This document shows, piece after piece, positions 1-7,957 of a stretch of 64,000 nt of DNA. Under the pieces are notes generated by a model, which saw nothing but the letters and a program-made list of their open reading frames with translations, made no database searches and was not told where the DNA came from. This stretch comes from Streptomyces sp. V3I8 (GTDB lineage Bacteria > Actinomycetota > Actinomycetes > Streptomycetales > Streptomycetaceae): the NCBI RefSeq assembly GCF_030817535.1, contig NZ_JAUSZL010000002.1, positions 2,418,001 through 2,482,000 of the forward strand. The letters run 5' to 3'. A program made the translations under genes and the position numbers. Position 1 is the stretch's first letter. The number at the start of each line of letters is the position of its first letter.

Positions 1-202
1 CGTACACGTCCTGGTCGTCCTCGACCTCCACCGCGTCCGTGACCAGGCCGAGGCGGGAGGACAGCTTGCCCTCGCCCGCGCGGTCGTCGCGGGTGAAGAT
101 CATGCCCTGCAGGCCGCGGGCCGAGCGGTTGTGCTCGATCTGCAGAGCCAGTGTCGACTTCCCGCAGTCCATGGTTCCGGAGAAGAACACCAGCTCGGGC
201 AT
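1..202 (-). CDS. tdk: Thymidine kinase, N-terminal part (cut by window edge)
   Basis: Phosphorylates thymidine with ATP in the dTMP salvage pathway (cytoplasm). Only the first 67 residues are in the window. They begin MPELVFFSGTMDCGKST, a P-loop of the type II thymidine kinase form, followed by the SxRG...IFTRDDRAG segment typical of the family. The ATG at 202 is the natural start because the P-loop sits about 8 residues after it. It lies 62 nt downstream of the phosphatase gene on the same strand and is probably the last gene of a four-gene operon (acetyltransferase, DUF5998, phosphatase, tdk). The C-terminal half with the lasso and zinc site is outside the window, so completeness cannot be judged. 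Confidence 0.88.
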   Translation of the reverse strand, partial: MPELVFFSGTMDCGKSTLALQIEHNRSARGLQGMIFTRDDRAGEGKLSSRLGLVTDAVEVEDDQDVY

Positions 203-264
203 GGGGAGTCGAGCACCTTTCAGCGGAGGCTTTCCAGCGGGGACGGGTCGGGACGGGCGCGGGG

Positions 265-1452
265 TCAGGAACGTACTTCCAGGAGCGGGACGTGCTGTTC
301 CGCCGGGGTCATCGAGCCGTGGTTGCCGACCATCAGCGACTCCTTCGGCTCCCGCTCGGACGCGGTGATCAGCACGTCGTCCCGGGCGGCCGCGACGACG
401 TCGCCGATGCGCGCGTGGACCCGCTCGTCGACGTGCGGTCCGAACCAGCCCGCCGCGATCGCCTCGTCGCGCGAGGCCACCCAGAACTGCTCGCCGAGCA
501 CCTCGCGCCAGCAGGTCAGGACGTCCGACTCGGCGCCCGGGACCGCGTAGACGTGCCGGGCGCGGCCTTCGCCGCCCAGCAGGGCGACCCCCGCGCGCAG
601 TTCCCAGTCCTCGTCGAAGTCGATGCGGTGCTGCTCGTCGAAGGGGACGTCGAGCATGCCGTGGTCGGCGGTGACGTAGAGGGCGGCGCGCGGCGGCAGT
701 TGCTCGGCCAGGCGCTGGACCAGCCGGTCCACGTACATGAGCTGTCCGCGCCAGGCGTCGGAGTCGATGCCGAAGCGGTGGCCCTTGCCGTCCACCTCGG
801 CGTAGTACGTGTAGACCAGCGAGCGGTCCCCCGCGGCCAGTTGCTCGGCCGCGCAGTCCATCCGGTCCTCGCCGGTCAGCCGGCCGTGGAACGTCCCGCC
901 GCTGAGCGCGATCTTGGTCAGAGGGGTGTTCTGGAAGTGCGGTGCGGACACCTGCGCCGTGTGCACGCCCGCCGCGTCGGCCAGCTGGAACACCGTCGGG
1001 TACGGCTGCCACGTGGTCGGCTTGGTCCAGGGGATCCAGCGCAGCTGGTTCATCAGCTCGCCGGTCCCCGGGTCGCGCACGGTGTAGCCGGGCAGTCCGT
1101 GGGCCCCCGGCGGCAGTCCGGTGCCGACCGAGGCGAGCGAGGTCGCGGTGGTCGCGGGATAGCCGGCGGTGATCGGCCGACCGGTGCCGCCGCGCGAGCT
1201 GCCCAGCAGGGAGGTCATGAACGGGGCCTCGTCCGGGTGCGCCTTCAGCTGCTCCCAGCCCAGGCCGTCGATCAGGAAGACGCAGTTGCGGTCGGCCGGA
1301 CCCAGCTCCGCGAGCGAGGCGGTCATGTCCGGTACGCCCATGCCGGCGGCCAGGGTGGGCAGCAGGTCCGCGAGGGAACCGGTTCCGTACTCGGGGACGG
1401 GCGCGGAGCCGACGGTGAGTGGCTCCGGGTGGTCCCAGACGTGCTGGGACAT
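265..1452 (-). CDS. Alkaline phosphatase-superfamily nucleotide pyrophosphatase/phosphodiesterase
   Basis: Predicted metal-dependent phosphodiesterase/pyrophosphatase of 395 aa, belonging to the type I phosphodiesterase/nucleotide pyrophosphatase branch of the alkaline phosphatase superfamily. Visible motifs are FLIDGLGW near residue 80 (metal-binding Asp), GYPATTATSLAS (Thr nucleophile region), YAEVDGKGHRFG (Asp/His metal ligands) and TADHGML (Asp-His pair). No signal peptide or membrane segment is obvious, so a cytoplasmic location is inferred. Its ATG at 1452 shares one base with the TGA of the upstream DUF5998 gene (TGATG), which suggests translational coupling. tdk follows 62 nt downstream. 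The substrate is not evident from sequence. Confidence 0.85.
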   Translation of the reverse strand: MSQHVWDHPEPLTVGSAPVPEYGTGSLADLLPTLAAGMGVPDMTASLAELGPADRNCVFLIDGLGWEQLKAHPDEAPFMTSLLGSSRGGTGRPITAGYPATTATSLASVGTGLPPGAHGLPGYTVRDPGTGELMNQLRWIPWTKPTTWQPYPTVFQLADAAGVHTAQVSAPHFQNTPLTKIALSGGTFHGRLTGEDRMDCAAEQLAAGDRSLVYTYYAEVDGKGHRFGIDSDAWRGQLMYVDRLVQRLAEQLPPRAALYVTADHGMLDVPFDEQHRIDFDEDWELRAGVALLGGEGRARHVYAVPGAESDVLTCWREVLGEQFWVASRDEAIAAGWFGPHVDERVHARIGDVVAAARDDVLITASEREPKESLMVGNHGSMTPAEQHVPLLEVRS

Positions 1453-2039
1453 CAGCGGGTGACGTCCGTGGTCGCCTCGGAGAGCGACTGTGCGAAGGCG
1501 AGCGTCTGGCGCACGGCGTCCGGGCCGTCCCCGGCCTCGCTGACGCGCAGGCTCAGGTCGTCCGCCGTCGAGCTGCCGGTGTAGCCGTGGTCGGCCTCGC
1601 AGTTGGAGTCGCCGCAGGCCGCGGGCTCCAGGTCGATGCGGGCGACCGCGCCCCAGCCGATGGTGAGGACGACCTCGCGCGGCAGCGTCCCCACGACGTA
1701 CTTCTCGGGGTTCGCCACGACGCGGCTGAGCACCACCGACGAGATCCGGCCGAGCTTCACGGACTCGGTGGACGTGGTCGCGTACGGCGTCGGCGACGTG
1801 CTGTCAGCCGCCTGCTCGTCCGTGTGGCTCACGATGAAGCGGTTGCCCGTGAGGACGAGCACCGTGACGTGCCGACGCACCTCGTTGGCGTCGAACGTGG
1901 TCTCCTGGTGGACCAGGTACGACCGGATCGGCTCGCCGCCCACAGCGGCCTCCACCGCCTCGGCCACGAGGGCCGGGTAGTAGCCGCTGCGCTCGATCGC
2001 CGCTCGCAGCCCCTGGGTCGTCGTACTGGTCTTGGCCAT
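1452..2039 (-). CDS. DUF5998 family protein
   Basis: Conserved actinobacterial protein of 195 aa without an established function. I place it in the DUF5998 group from its overall pattern (GLRAAIERSGYYPALVAEAV at the start, then a beta-rich region with RHVTVLVLTGNRFIVSHTDE and a GDSNCEADHGYTGS segment). The start is taken as the ATG at 2039 (MAKTSTTTQ); a longer in-frame start at 2063 would leave almost no spacer to the preceding gene. The gene sits 41 nt after the acetyltransferase gene and overlaps the phosphatase gene by one base, so it is very likely co-transcribed with both. Confidence 0.82.
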   Translation of the reverse strand: MAKTSTTTQGLRAAIERSGYYPALVAEAVEAAVGGEPIRSYLVHQETTFDANEVRRHVTVLVLTGNRFIVSHTDEQAADSTSPTPYATTSTESVKLGRISSVVLSRVVANPEKYVVGTLPREVVLTIGWGAVARIDLEPAACGDSNCEADHGYTGSSTADDLSLRVSEAGDGPDAVRQTLAFAQSLSEATTDVTR

Positions 2040-2080
2040 GACGTCCATCCTACGGTGGTGCACCGACTGCGAGGCACCGG

Positions 2081-5005
2081 TCAGTACACGGGAAGGGTGC
2101 GGGGGCCGAGGTCGTCGCGGGCGGGCGGTGGGGCGAGTCGCACGGAGGCGCCGAGCACGCTCAGTCCGCGCGGGGCGACGACGGCGGGCTCCAGGGACAC
2201 GGAGACGACCTCCGGGTGGTCGTCGACCAGGCGTGACAGGCGGAGCAGCAGTTCCTCCAGTGCCGCGACGTCCGCCGGGGCGGAACCCCGCCAGCCGAAG
2301 AGGAGCGGCGCGGTGCGGATGGAGCGGACCAGGGAGGCCGCGTCACGGTCGGTGACCGGGATCAGCCGGTGCGCGGTGTCCCCGAGCAGCTCCGACGCCG
2401 CCCCGGCGAGCCCGAAGGAGAGCACCGCCCCGGCCGCCGGGTCGATGACCGCGTGGACGACCGTGTCGACGCCCCGGGGCGCCATGCCCTGGACCACCGG
2501 GCGCAGTTCCCCGGGCTCTCCGAACAGGCCGGTCAACTCGGCGTACGCCCGCCGCAGTTGTCCTTCGTCCGCGAGGTCCAGCCGGACGCCGCCCAGGTCG
2601 GCGCGGTGGCGCAGGTGCGGGGCGGTGGTCTTCAGGGCCACGGGGTAGCCCAGGCGGTCCGCCGCCGCCACGGCCTCCTCGGGCGTGGGCGCGGACAGGG
2701 CGCGGCGGACGCCGATGCCGTACCGGGCGAGGAGGTCGCAGGTGTCGTCGGGGCCCAGTACGAGGCCGTCCTCACCCGGTTCCCCGGCGGCGAGGAGGCG
2801 GGCGATCTGTCCGGCCGCGCCCTTCTCGTCGATGTCCTCGTACTCGGGCACCCGGCCGGGATCGGCGTCCTCGCGCCGCCACTGGCCGTATCTGACGGCT
2901 TCGGCGAGCGCGCGGACGGCCCGCTCGGCGGCGGGGTAGGCCGGGATGAGGCGGGAGGGGGCCCCGGCCCCGGGATCCGCCGCCCGGTCGTCCTGCGCCA
3001 CCGCCGGCGGGGGGCCGTCGGCCGGGCGGACCGGGTGGGCGTCGCCGGCCGCCGCGCTCCCGGCATCCGCCGTGCTCCCGGCATCCGCTGTGCTTCCGGC
3101 GTCCGCCGTGCTTCCGGCAGGGGCGGGGGCGGGCTGTGGTGCGGTGCCGGCGGCCGCGGACAGGGCTTGCGCGAGGCCGCCCAGCTCCACGTGGACCACG
3201 AGGACCGGCTTGTCGGGAGCCGCGGCCGAGGCCGACCGCAGGGCCTGCGCGAGGGCGGCGTCCCCGGCCGACCGCTCCCCCACCGCCGGAATGGCGGTGA
3301 CCACCACGGCGTCGCACGCCTCGTCGGCCAGCGCGTGCGCCAGCGCGGTACGGAAGTCCCCGGCCGAGGCGTTGGTGGTCAGGTCTCGGGGCGGCAGGGG
3401 CCGCAGTCCTTGGGCGAGACACGCGTCGTACGTCAGGAGCCCGAGCGATTCGGAGTTCCCGAGGATCGCCACCCTGGGGCCGGCGGGCAGCGGCTGGCGG
3501 GCCAGCAGCAGTCCCGCGTCGACCAGCTCCGTGATCGTGTCCACCCGGATGACCCCGGCCTGCCGCAGCAGCGCGGACACCGTGGCGTGGGGCAGCCGGG
3601 TGGCCCGTACCGCGTGCCCCTGGGGCGCCGCTCCGCCGTGCCGGGCGCCCTGGACGACGACCAGTGGCTTGGCCGCCGCCGTGCGCCGCGCGAGGCGGGT
3701 GAACTTCCGCGGGTTCCCGATCGATTCGAGGTACATCAGCGCGACATCGGTGTCGGGGTCGTCGTACCAGTACTGAAGGACGTCGTTCCCGGACACGTCC
3801 GCCCGGTTGCCCGAGGAGACGAAGGTCGACACGCCCGTCACACCCGTGACCCCGCCGCCGCGCCGGTGCAGACGGGACAGCAGCGCGATCCCGATGGCCC
3901 CGGACTGGGCGAACAGGCCGATGCGGCCGGTGCGTGGCATCTCCGGCGCGAGCGAGGCGTTGAGCCGCGTCCGCGGCGAGGCGTTGATGACGCCGAAGGC
4001 GTTCGGCCCGATGAGCCGCATTCCGTACGTACGGACCTGGCGGACGAGTTCGCGCTGGCGCTCCCTGCCCTCGGGGCCGCTCTCGGCGTACCCCGCGGAC
4101 ACCACGACCAGTCCTTGCACGCCGTGCTCACCGCACTGCGCGACCGCCTCGGGCACCCGTTCGGCCGGAACGGCGATCACGGCGAGGTCGACGGGCTCGC
4201 CGATGTCCCGCACGCTGCGGTGGGCCGGGACACCGGCCAGCTCCTTCTCCCCGAGCGCCCCGTTCACCGCGTACAGGCGGCCGGTGAATCCGGCGTCGCG
4301 CAGGTTCTCCAGGATGCTGCGCCCCACTCCCCCGGGCGTGCGGCCGGCTCCGACGACCGCGACCGAACCGGGCGCGAGGAGGCGGGCCACCGAGCGTGCC
4401 TCCGCCCGCTGCTCCCGCGCGCGCTGCACGGCCAGCGAGCGGTCGGTGGGCTCCAGGCCGAACTCCAGGCGTACGACGCCGTCCTCGAAGCTGCGCTTCT
4501 GCCGGTACCCGGCGTCCGTGAAGACCTTGATCATCTTGTTGTTGGCGGGCAGCACCTCGGCGGCGAACCGGCGCACGCCCCGCTCGCGGGCGACGGCCGC
4601 GATGTGCTCGAGCAGGGCGGACGCCACGCCGCGGCCCTGATGGGCGTCCTGGACGAGGAAGGCGACCTCCGCCTCGTCCGCGGGGGCGGAGGCGGGCATG
4701 CCGTCCGCGCTGATGCGGTCGTAGCGCACGGTGGCGATGAACTCGCCGCCGACGGTGGCCGCGAGCCCCACCCGGTCCACGAAGTCGTGGTGGGTGAAGC
4801 GGTGGACGTCCTTGGCGGACAGGCGCGGGTACGGCGCGAAGAAGCGGTAGTACTTCGACTCGGCGGACACCTGCTCGTAGAAGCTGACCAGGCGGTCGGC
4901 GTCGTCGGCCGTGATGGGCCGGACGCGCGCGGTGCCGCCGTCGCGCAGCACGACGTCGGCCTCCCAGTGCGCGGGGTACTCGTGCCGGTCCGTCGGGGTC
5001 TGCAT
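2081..5005 (-). CDS. GNAT/NDP-forming acyl-CoA synthetase-like protein acetyltransferase (Pat type)
   Basis: A 974-aa, two-part protein. Residues about 10-175 form a GNAT acetyltransferase with the acetyl-CoA loop HQGRGVAS. The rest resembles ADP-forming acetyl-CoA synthetases: a CoA-binding Rossmann domain (SVAVVGAGRTPGGVGRSI), two succinyl-CoA-ligase-like domains (LFAQSGAIG, then VAILGNSESLG) and a C-terminal ATP-grasp module. The order GNAT first, synthetase second is, from memory, that of the Streptomyces lividans PatA enzyme that acetylates acyl-CoA synthetases, and the reverse of enteric Pat. The likely role is therefore lysine acetylation control of acyl-CoA metabolism. The start at 5005 (MQTPTDRHEY) places the GNAT domain at the N-terminus; the frame stays open further upstream only because of GC bias. 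An Ala/Pro-rich linker carries a repeated STADAG motif (DNA 3061-3114). Confidence 0.88.
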   Translation of the reverse strand: MQTPTDRHEYPAHWEADVVLRDGGTARVRPITADDADRLVSFYEQVSAESKYYRFFAPYPRLSAKDVHRFTHHDFVDRVGLAATVGGEFIATVRYDRISADGMPASAPADEAEVAFLVQDAHQGRGVASALLEHIAAVARERGVRRFAAEVLPANNKMIKVFTDAGYRQKRSFEDGVVRLEFGLEPTDRSLAVQRAREQRAEARSVARLLAPGSVAVVGAGRTPGGVGRSILENLRDAGFTGRLYAVNGALGEKELAGVPAHRSVRDIGEPVDLAVIAVPAERVPEAVAQCGEHGVQGLVVVSAGYAESGPEGRERQRELVRQVRTYGMRLIGPNAFGVINASPRTRLNASLAPEMPRTGRIGLFAQSGAIGIALLSRLHRRGGGVTGVTGVSTFVSSGNRADVSGNDVLQYWYDDPDTDVALMYLESIGNPRKFTRLARRTAAAKPLVVVQGARHGGAAPQGHAVRATRLPHATVSALLRQAGVIRVDTITELVDAGLLLARQPLPAGPRVAILGNSESLGLLTYDACLAQGLRPLPPRDLTTNASAGDFRTALAHALADEACDAVVVTAIPAVGERSAGDAALAQALRSASAAAPDKPVLVVHVELGGLAQALSAAAGTAPQPAPAPAGSTADAGSTADAGSTADAGSAAAGDAHPVRPADGPPPAVAQDDRAADPGAGAPSRLIPAYPAAERAVRALAEAVRYGQWRREDADPGRVPEYEDIDEKGAAGQIARLLAAGEPGEDGLVLGPDDTCDLLARYGIGVRRALSAPTPEEAVAAADRLGYPVALKTTAPHLRHRADLGGVRLDLADEGQLRRAYAELTGLFGEPGELRPVVQGMAPRGVDTVVHAVIDPAAGAVLSFGLAGAASELLGDTAHRLIPVTDRDAASLVRSIRTAPLLFGWRGSAPADVAALEELLLRLSRLVDDHPEVVSVSLEPAVVAPRGLSVLGASVRLAPPPARDDLGPRTLPVY
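3061..3114. repeat. Three in-frame 18-bp tandem repeats inside the acetyltransferase gene
   Basis: Three near-identical 18-bp units (3061-3078, 3079-3096, 3097-3114) encode a repeated ADAGST hexapeptide in the linker before the ATP-grasp domain. The unit is a multiple of three, so copy-number changes keep the frame. Confidence 0.9.
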
Positions 5006-5091
5006 GGGGCCCAGACTACGGCTCGGGTCCGACAACGGCGGGGGCTCTGCCGGGCCGATCCCGGCGTGCGTCCCTGTGTGCGTCCCGGCGC

Positions 5092-5138
5092 CGGGCGGGT
5101 CCCGGGCGGGTCCCGGGCGGGTCCCGGGCGGGTCCCGG
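5092..5138. repeat. 11-bp GC-rich tandem repeat between the acetyltransferase gene and ptsH
   Basis: About four copies of an 11-bp unit of the form gggcgggtccc lie in the divergent spacer between the acetyltransferase start (5005) and HPr (5308). They do not belong to a gene I accept. No function is evident. Confidence 0.8.
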
Positions 5139-5307
5139 GTCAGCGCGGACGGACCGCGTGCTCCGTGCCGCCGCGCGCGCTCCGTGCCGCCGGGCTCGCG
5201 CACGGCCGGGGCGCGGGGCAGTCTTGGGGTCGCGTCCCGCCCGGGGCGCGCTCCACGTGTGGAACACTGGTCTAGACAACCTTGAGACACCTGAAGGGCA
5301 GCATCAC

Positions 5308-5589
5308 ATGGCTGAGCGCCGCGTCAACGTCGGCTGGGCCGAGGGTCTTCACGCCCGCCCCGCCTCCATCTTCGTCCGGGCGGTCACGGCCTCCGGCGTC
5401 CCCGTGACGATCGCCAAGGCCGGCGGCGACCCCGTCAACGCCGCTTCCATGCTCGGGGTCCTCGGCCTGGGCGCCCAGGGTGGCGAGGAGATCGTCCTGG
5501 CCTCCGACGCCGACGGCGCGGACACCGCGCTCGACCGCCTGGCCAAGCTGGTCTCCGAGGGTCTCGAGGAGCTCCCCGAGACGGTCTGA
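5308..5589 (+). CDS. ptsH: HPr-family phosphocarrier protein
   Basis: Small cytoplasmic phosphocarrier of the PEP:sugar phosphotransferase system, 93 aa, the usual HPr length. The active-site His15 lies in GLHARPAS, and the second conserved helix AASMLGVLGLG carries the Ser that corresponds to the regulatory Ser46 region. ATG at 5308 was chosen because it gives the canonical N-terminus; the frame is open further upstream only through GC bias. It is followed by a GC-rich hairpin (5623-5655) that looks like its terminator, so it is probably monocistronic. A GntR regulator is encoded convergently next door, but nothing shows that it controls ptsH. Confidence 0.95.
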   Translation: MAERRVNVGWAEGLHARPASIFVRAVTASGVPVTIAKAGGDPVNAASMLGVLGLGAQGGEEIVLASDADGADTALDRLAKLVSEGLEELPETV

Positions 5590-5622
5590 TCCGCGCGACC
5601 CGCGTATCTCCACGTACGGCGG

Positions 5623-5655
5623 AGCCGCGTCACTCCCACCCGGGGCGACGCGGCT
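5623..5655 (+). terminator. Hairpin terminator after ptsH
   Basis: Perfect 9-bp stem (agccgcgtc at 5623-5631 with gacgcggct at 5647-5655), 15-nt loop, followed by ttt. It lies 34 nt after the ptsH stop. Confidence 0.7.
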
Positions 5656-5679
5656 TTGCCGTTCACGCTTTTCGGCCGA

Positions 5680-5727
5680 CGCCGGCCGGCCGATTCCCGT
5701 ACACGCCGGCCAGCCGATTCCCGTACA
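5680..5727. repeat. 24-bp direct tandem duplication in the ptsH/GntR convergent spacer
   Basis: Two adjacent 24-bp copies (5680-5703 and 5704-5727) differ at one base. The core is gccgattcccgtaca. A partial third echo (cgctaattcccgg) follows near 5745. No gene is assigned here. Confidence 0.85.
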
Positions 5728-5825
5728 CACGGAAATACCGTGCCCGCTAATTCCCGGAAACGCGGAAAAAGGGGCAACAGAAATAGGCCCCCACCGAATA
5801 ACACTCTTTGTATACGGCGCTTCTG

Positions 5826-6518
5826 TTAATGCCGCAGGCCCGCCGTGTTTACGGGATGTTGCGAAGTCCTCACACGCTCGGCGCGGTTCCCGCCGGGGAA
5901 GCGCAGCCGGTGCGCGGCCGTCGCCCGTTCGGCGTGCAGCGCCGTGACGGACCGGGCCCGGTCGCTGTCCCCGCGGGCGACGGCGTCCACGATGGCCCCG
6001 TGCTCGGTCCAGGACTCGGCGGGGTGCGCGGGCGCCTCCACCGAGTACATCCAGGCGATCTTGTGCCGCAGCTGGGCGAGTGTCGAGGTCAGTGCCGGAC
6101 TGCCCGAGGCCTGCGCGAGCGTCTCGTGGAACCAGCCGCCGAGCGAGCGCAGATCCTCGCTGTTGCCCCGCCTGGCCCGCTCCTGTCCCAGCCTGACCAG
6201 GCCGCGCAGCACCTTGAGATGGGCCTCGGTACGGCGCTGGGCGGCCCGGGCGGCGCCCAGCGGCTCCAGCAGCACGCGCATCTCCAGGAGGTCGGCGGCC
6301 TCCTGCTCCGTCGGTTCCGCGACGCACGCGCCCGCGTGCCGGCGCGTGACCACGAACCCCTCCGCCTCCAGGGTGCGCAGCGCCTCGCGCACGGGGACCC
6401 GCGAGACGCCGTACCGGCGCGCGAGCAGTTCCTCGGTGAGCCGGCCGCCGCGTTCGTAGACACCCGCGACGATGTCGTCACGGATCGCCGTGCATACCGA
6501 GCGCGCGGGAATACGCAT
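5826..6518 (-). CDS. GntR-family transcriptional regulator (FadR/FCD subfamily)
   Basis: DNA-binding regulator of 230 aa. Residues about 5-70 form the winged HTH (LARRYGVSRVPVREALRTLEAEGFV is the GntR signature), and residues about 80-205 an all-helical FCD ligand-binding domain (LLEMRVLLEPLGAARAA, then FHETLAQASGSPAL). FCD regulators bind small carboxylic acids and often a metal ion. It starts at the ATG at 6518. It stands alone between convergent ptsH and the M23 gene, so its regulon cannot be read from its neighbours; it may autoregulate through the AT-richer stretch near 6580-6635. Confidence 0.9.
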   Translation of the reverse strand: MRIPARSVCTAIRDDIVAGVYERGGRLTEELLARRYGVSRVPVREALRTLEAEGFVVTRRHAGACVAEPTEQEAADLLEMRVLLEPLGAARAAQRRTEAHLKVLRGLVRLGQERARRGNSEDLRSLGGWFHETLAQASGSPALTSTLAQLRHKIAWMYSVEAPAHPAESWTEHGAIVDAVARGDSDRARSVTALHAERATAAHRLRFPGGNRAERVRTSQHPVNTAGLRH

Positions 6519-6636
6519 GACCGGACCTCCGCCTTAACCCCCGCGAAACGCGGTCGATTGACGCTTCTCCGGTGACTCTATTGCAGAGGACGGGAAATTC
6601 CGAAGGCAGTCCGGAATCCATGGATATTTTTTGGAC

Positions 6637-6699
6637 ACACCGCACTTCGGCGGAAGGCCCCGGCTCGGTGAGCCGGGGCCTTCCGCCGAAGTGCGGTGT
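6637..6699 (-). terminator. Very long perfect hairpin downstream of the M23 peptidase gene
   Basis: A perfect 29-bp stem (6637-6665 paired with 6671-6699) with a 5-nt loop, 43 nt after the M23 stop codon. There is no T-tract on the minus strand, which is common for Streptomyces terminators. Confidence 0.85.
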
Positions 6700-6741
6700 C
6701 GTGCGACGCGGTGTCCTGCGACGCGAGGCTGTGCCGTGCGG

Positions 6742-7518
6742 TCAGACGTTCACGCCGTGCCCGCGCAGGTACGCGACCGGGTCCATGTCGGATCCGTACT
6801 CGGCGGTGGTGCGCGCCTCGAAGTGCAGGTGCGCCCCGGTGACGTTGCCGGTCGCCCCGGAGAGGGCTATCCGCTGTCCCGGCGTGACCGTCTGGCCGAC
6901 CGTGACGCCGATGGACGACAGGTGCCCGTACTGGGTGTACGTGCCGTCGGTCATCCTGATGACGACCTGGTTGCCGTAGGCGCCGCCCCAGCCCGCCTCC
7001 ACGACCGTGCCCGAGCCCACCGCGTGCACGGGGGTGCCGCCGGCGGCGTGGAAGTCGATGCCGGTGTGGCTGCCCGAGGACCAGATGCCGCCGCCGGCCT
7101 GGTAGGAGGTGGAGACGTACGAGCCGGCGATCGGCGCGGTGTACGCGTTGAGACGCTTGCGCTCGGCCTCGCGGGCGGCACGCACCTTGGCCTCGCGCTC
7201 CTTCTCGGCCTTCGCCGCGGCCTCCTCGGCGCGCTTCTTCGCGTCGGCCTCGGCCTTCTCGCGGGCGGCGGCCTGCTCGGCGGCCTGCCGCTGGGCGGTG
7301 GCCTGCGCGTCGATCTCGTGGGCGACCGAGTCGCCCATGGTGACGGCCTTGAGGGGCCCCGTCTGCTCGATCCCGCCCTCGGCGGCGAGCGCCGGCGAGG
7401 CGGCCAGGGTGCCCACGACGCCGGTGGTGGCGAGGGCGGCGACGCCGACGGTCCTGCGGGTGGTACGCGTCATGCGGCTGGGAAGACGGTGCTTCCCCGT
7501 GGCGCGGGTGAACGCCAT
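6742..7518 (-). CDS. Secreted M23-family metallopeptidase (peptidoglycan endopeptidase)
   Basis: Exported cell-wall hydrolase of 258 aa. It has an N-terminal signal peptide (basic start, hydrophobic VGVAALATTGVVGTLAAS, cleavage near ALA-AE). An Ala/Glu/Lys/Arg-rich coiled coil follows at about residues 60-125, then a C-terminal LytM/M23 domain with the zinc/catalytic motifs HTGIDFH (HxxxD), YGHLS and GAHLHFE. The family cleaves peptide cross-links in peptidoglycan. The mRNA leader is a ydaO-type c-di-AMP riboswitch (7536-7690), as is known for several actinobacterial cell-wall hydrolase genes, so expression should respond to c-di-AMP. A 29-bp hairpin closes the transcript. It is monocistronic. 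Confidence 0.93.
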   Translation of the reverse strand: MAFTRATGKHRLPSRMTRTTRRTVGVAALATTGVVGTLAASPALAAEGGIEQTGPLKAVTMGDSVAHEIDAQATAQRQAAEQAAAREKAEADAKKRAEEAAAKAEKEREAKVRAAREAERKRLNAYTAPIAGSYVSTSYQAGGGIWSSGSHTGIDFHAAGGTPVHAVGSGTVVEAGWGGAYGNQVVIRMTDGTYTQYGHLSSIGVTVGQTVTPGQRIALSGATGNVTGAHLHFEARTTAEYGSDMDPVAYLRGHGVNV

Positions 7519-7535
7519 GAAGTGGCTGGTCCTTT

Positions 7536-7690
7536 CCTTCCTTCTCGCCTACCGGGTTAGCTGACGGGTTCGGAGCAGGAAGGTCTCCTACGGGCGCCCT
7601 TCGGGAAGGGCGTCCGATTCACCCCAGGGACGTGTGGGTCCCCGGCTCCCCGGGCTCGCGCCGTACGGGGACTCGGCGATGACTGTCCGG
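7536..7690 (-). promoter_or_regulatory. ydaO/yuaA-type c-di-AMP riboswitch in the M23 leader
   Basis: Read on the minus strand, the leader contains the conserved blocks of the ydaO riboswitch in order: GAGCCGGGGACCCA, then TGGGGTGAATC, a variable hairpin (CGCCCTTCCCGAAGGGCG), GTAGGAGACCTTCCTGCTCC, and the 3' block GAACCCGTCAGCTAACCCGG followed by TAGGCGAGAAGGAAGG. It ends about 18 nt before the M23 ATG. The class senses cyclic di-AMP and normally turns expression off when bound. The boundaries are by eye. Confidence 0.92.
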
Positions 7691-7905
7691 TGCCGCGGAC
7701 GCGGCGCACTGCCTGACGAACAGCCGGACCGACGCTAAACGGCGCCTCTTTCGGCAGACAAACGGATCACCACTTTTGTAGCGCACGCCACAGGGCAGAC
7801 GGGCAACCTCTGTACCAATACGGGCGCATCGGACACGCCACGCACCGAGGCGGACAACGGACGGAAGACAGACAAGAAGACAGACGGAAGAGGCGGAAGA
7901 AACGG

Positions 7906-7942
7906 AAAAGGGCCCGGGGGACTCATCCAGTCACCCGGGCCC
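7906..7942 (-). terminator. Rho-independent terminator after the M16 operon
   Basis: On the minus strand a GC stem (GGGCCCGGG paired with CCCGGGCCC, loop containing ACTGGATGAGT) is followed by TTTT. It lies 16 nt after the stop of the second M16 gene. Confidence 0.9.
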
Positions 7943-7957
7943 AGCCTCCGCCGGCCG

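Noticed and set aside
2369..5275. Long plus-strand frame opposite the Pat-type acetyltransferase gene
   Set aside because: Repetitive Gly/Arg/Val-rich translation, typical of the GC-biased opposite strand; no family motif, and the minus-strand gene is unmistakable.
7735..7926. Small minus-strand frame upstream of the M23 riboswitch
   Set aside because: Pro/Val-rich, overlaps the terminator of the M16 operon, no ribosome site or homology.
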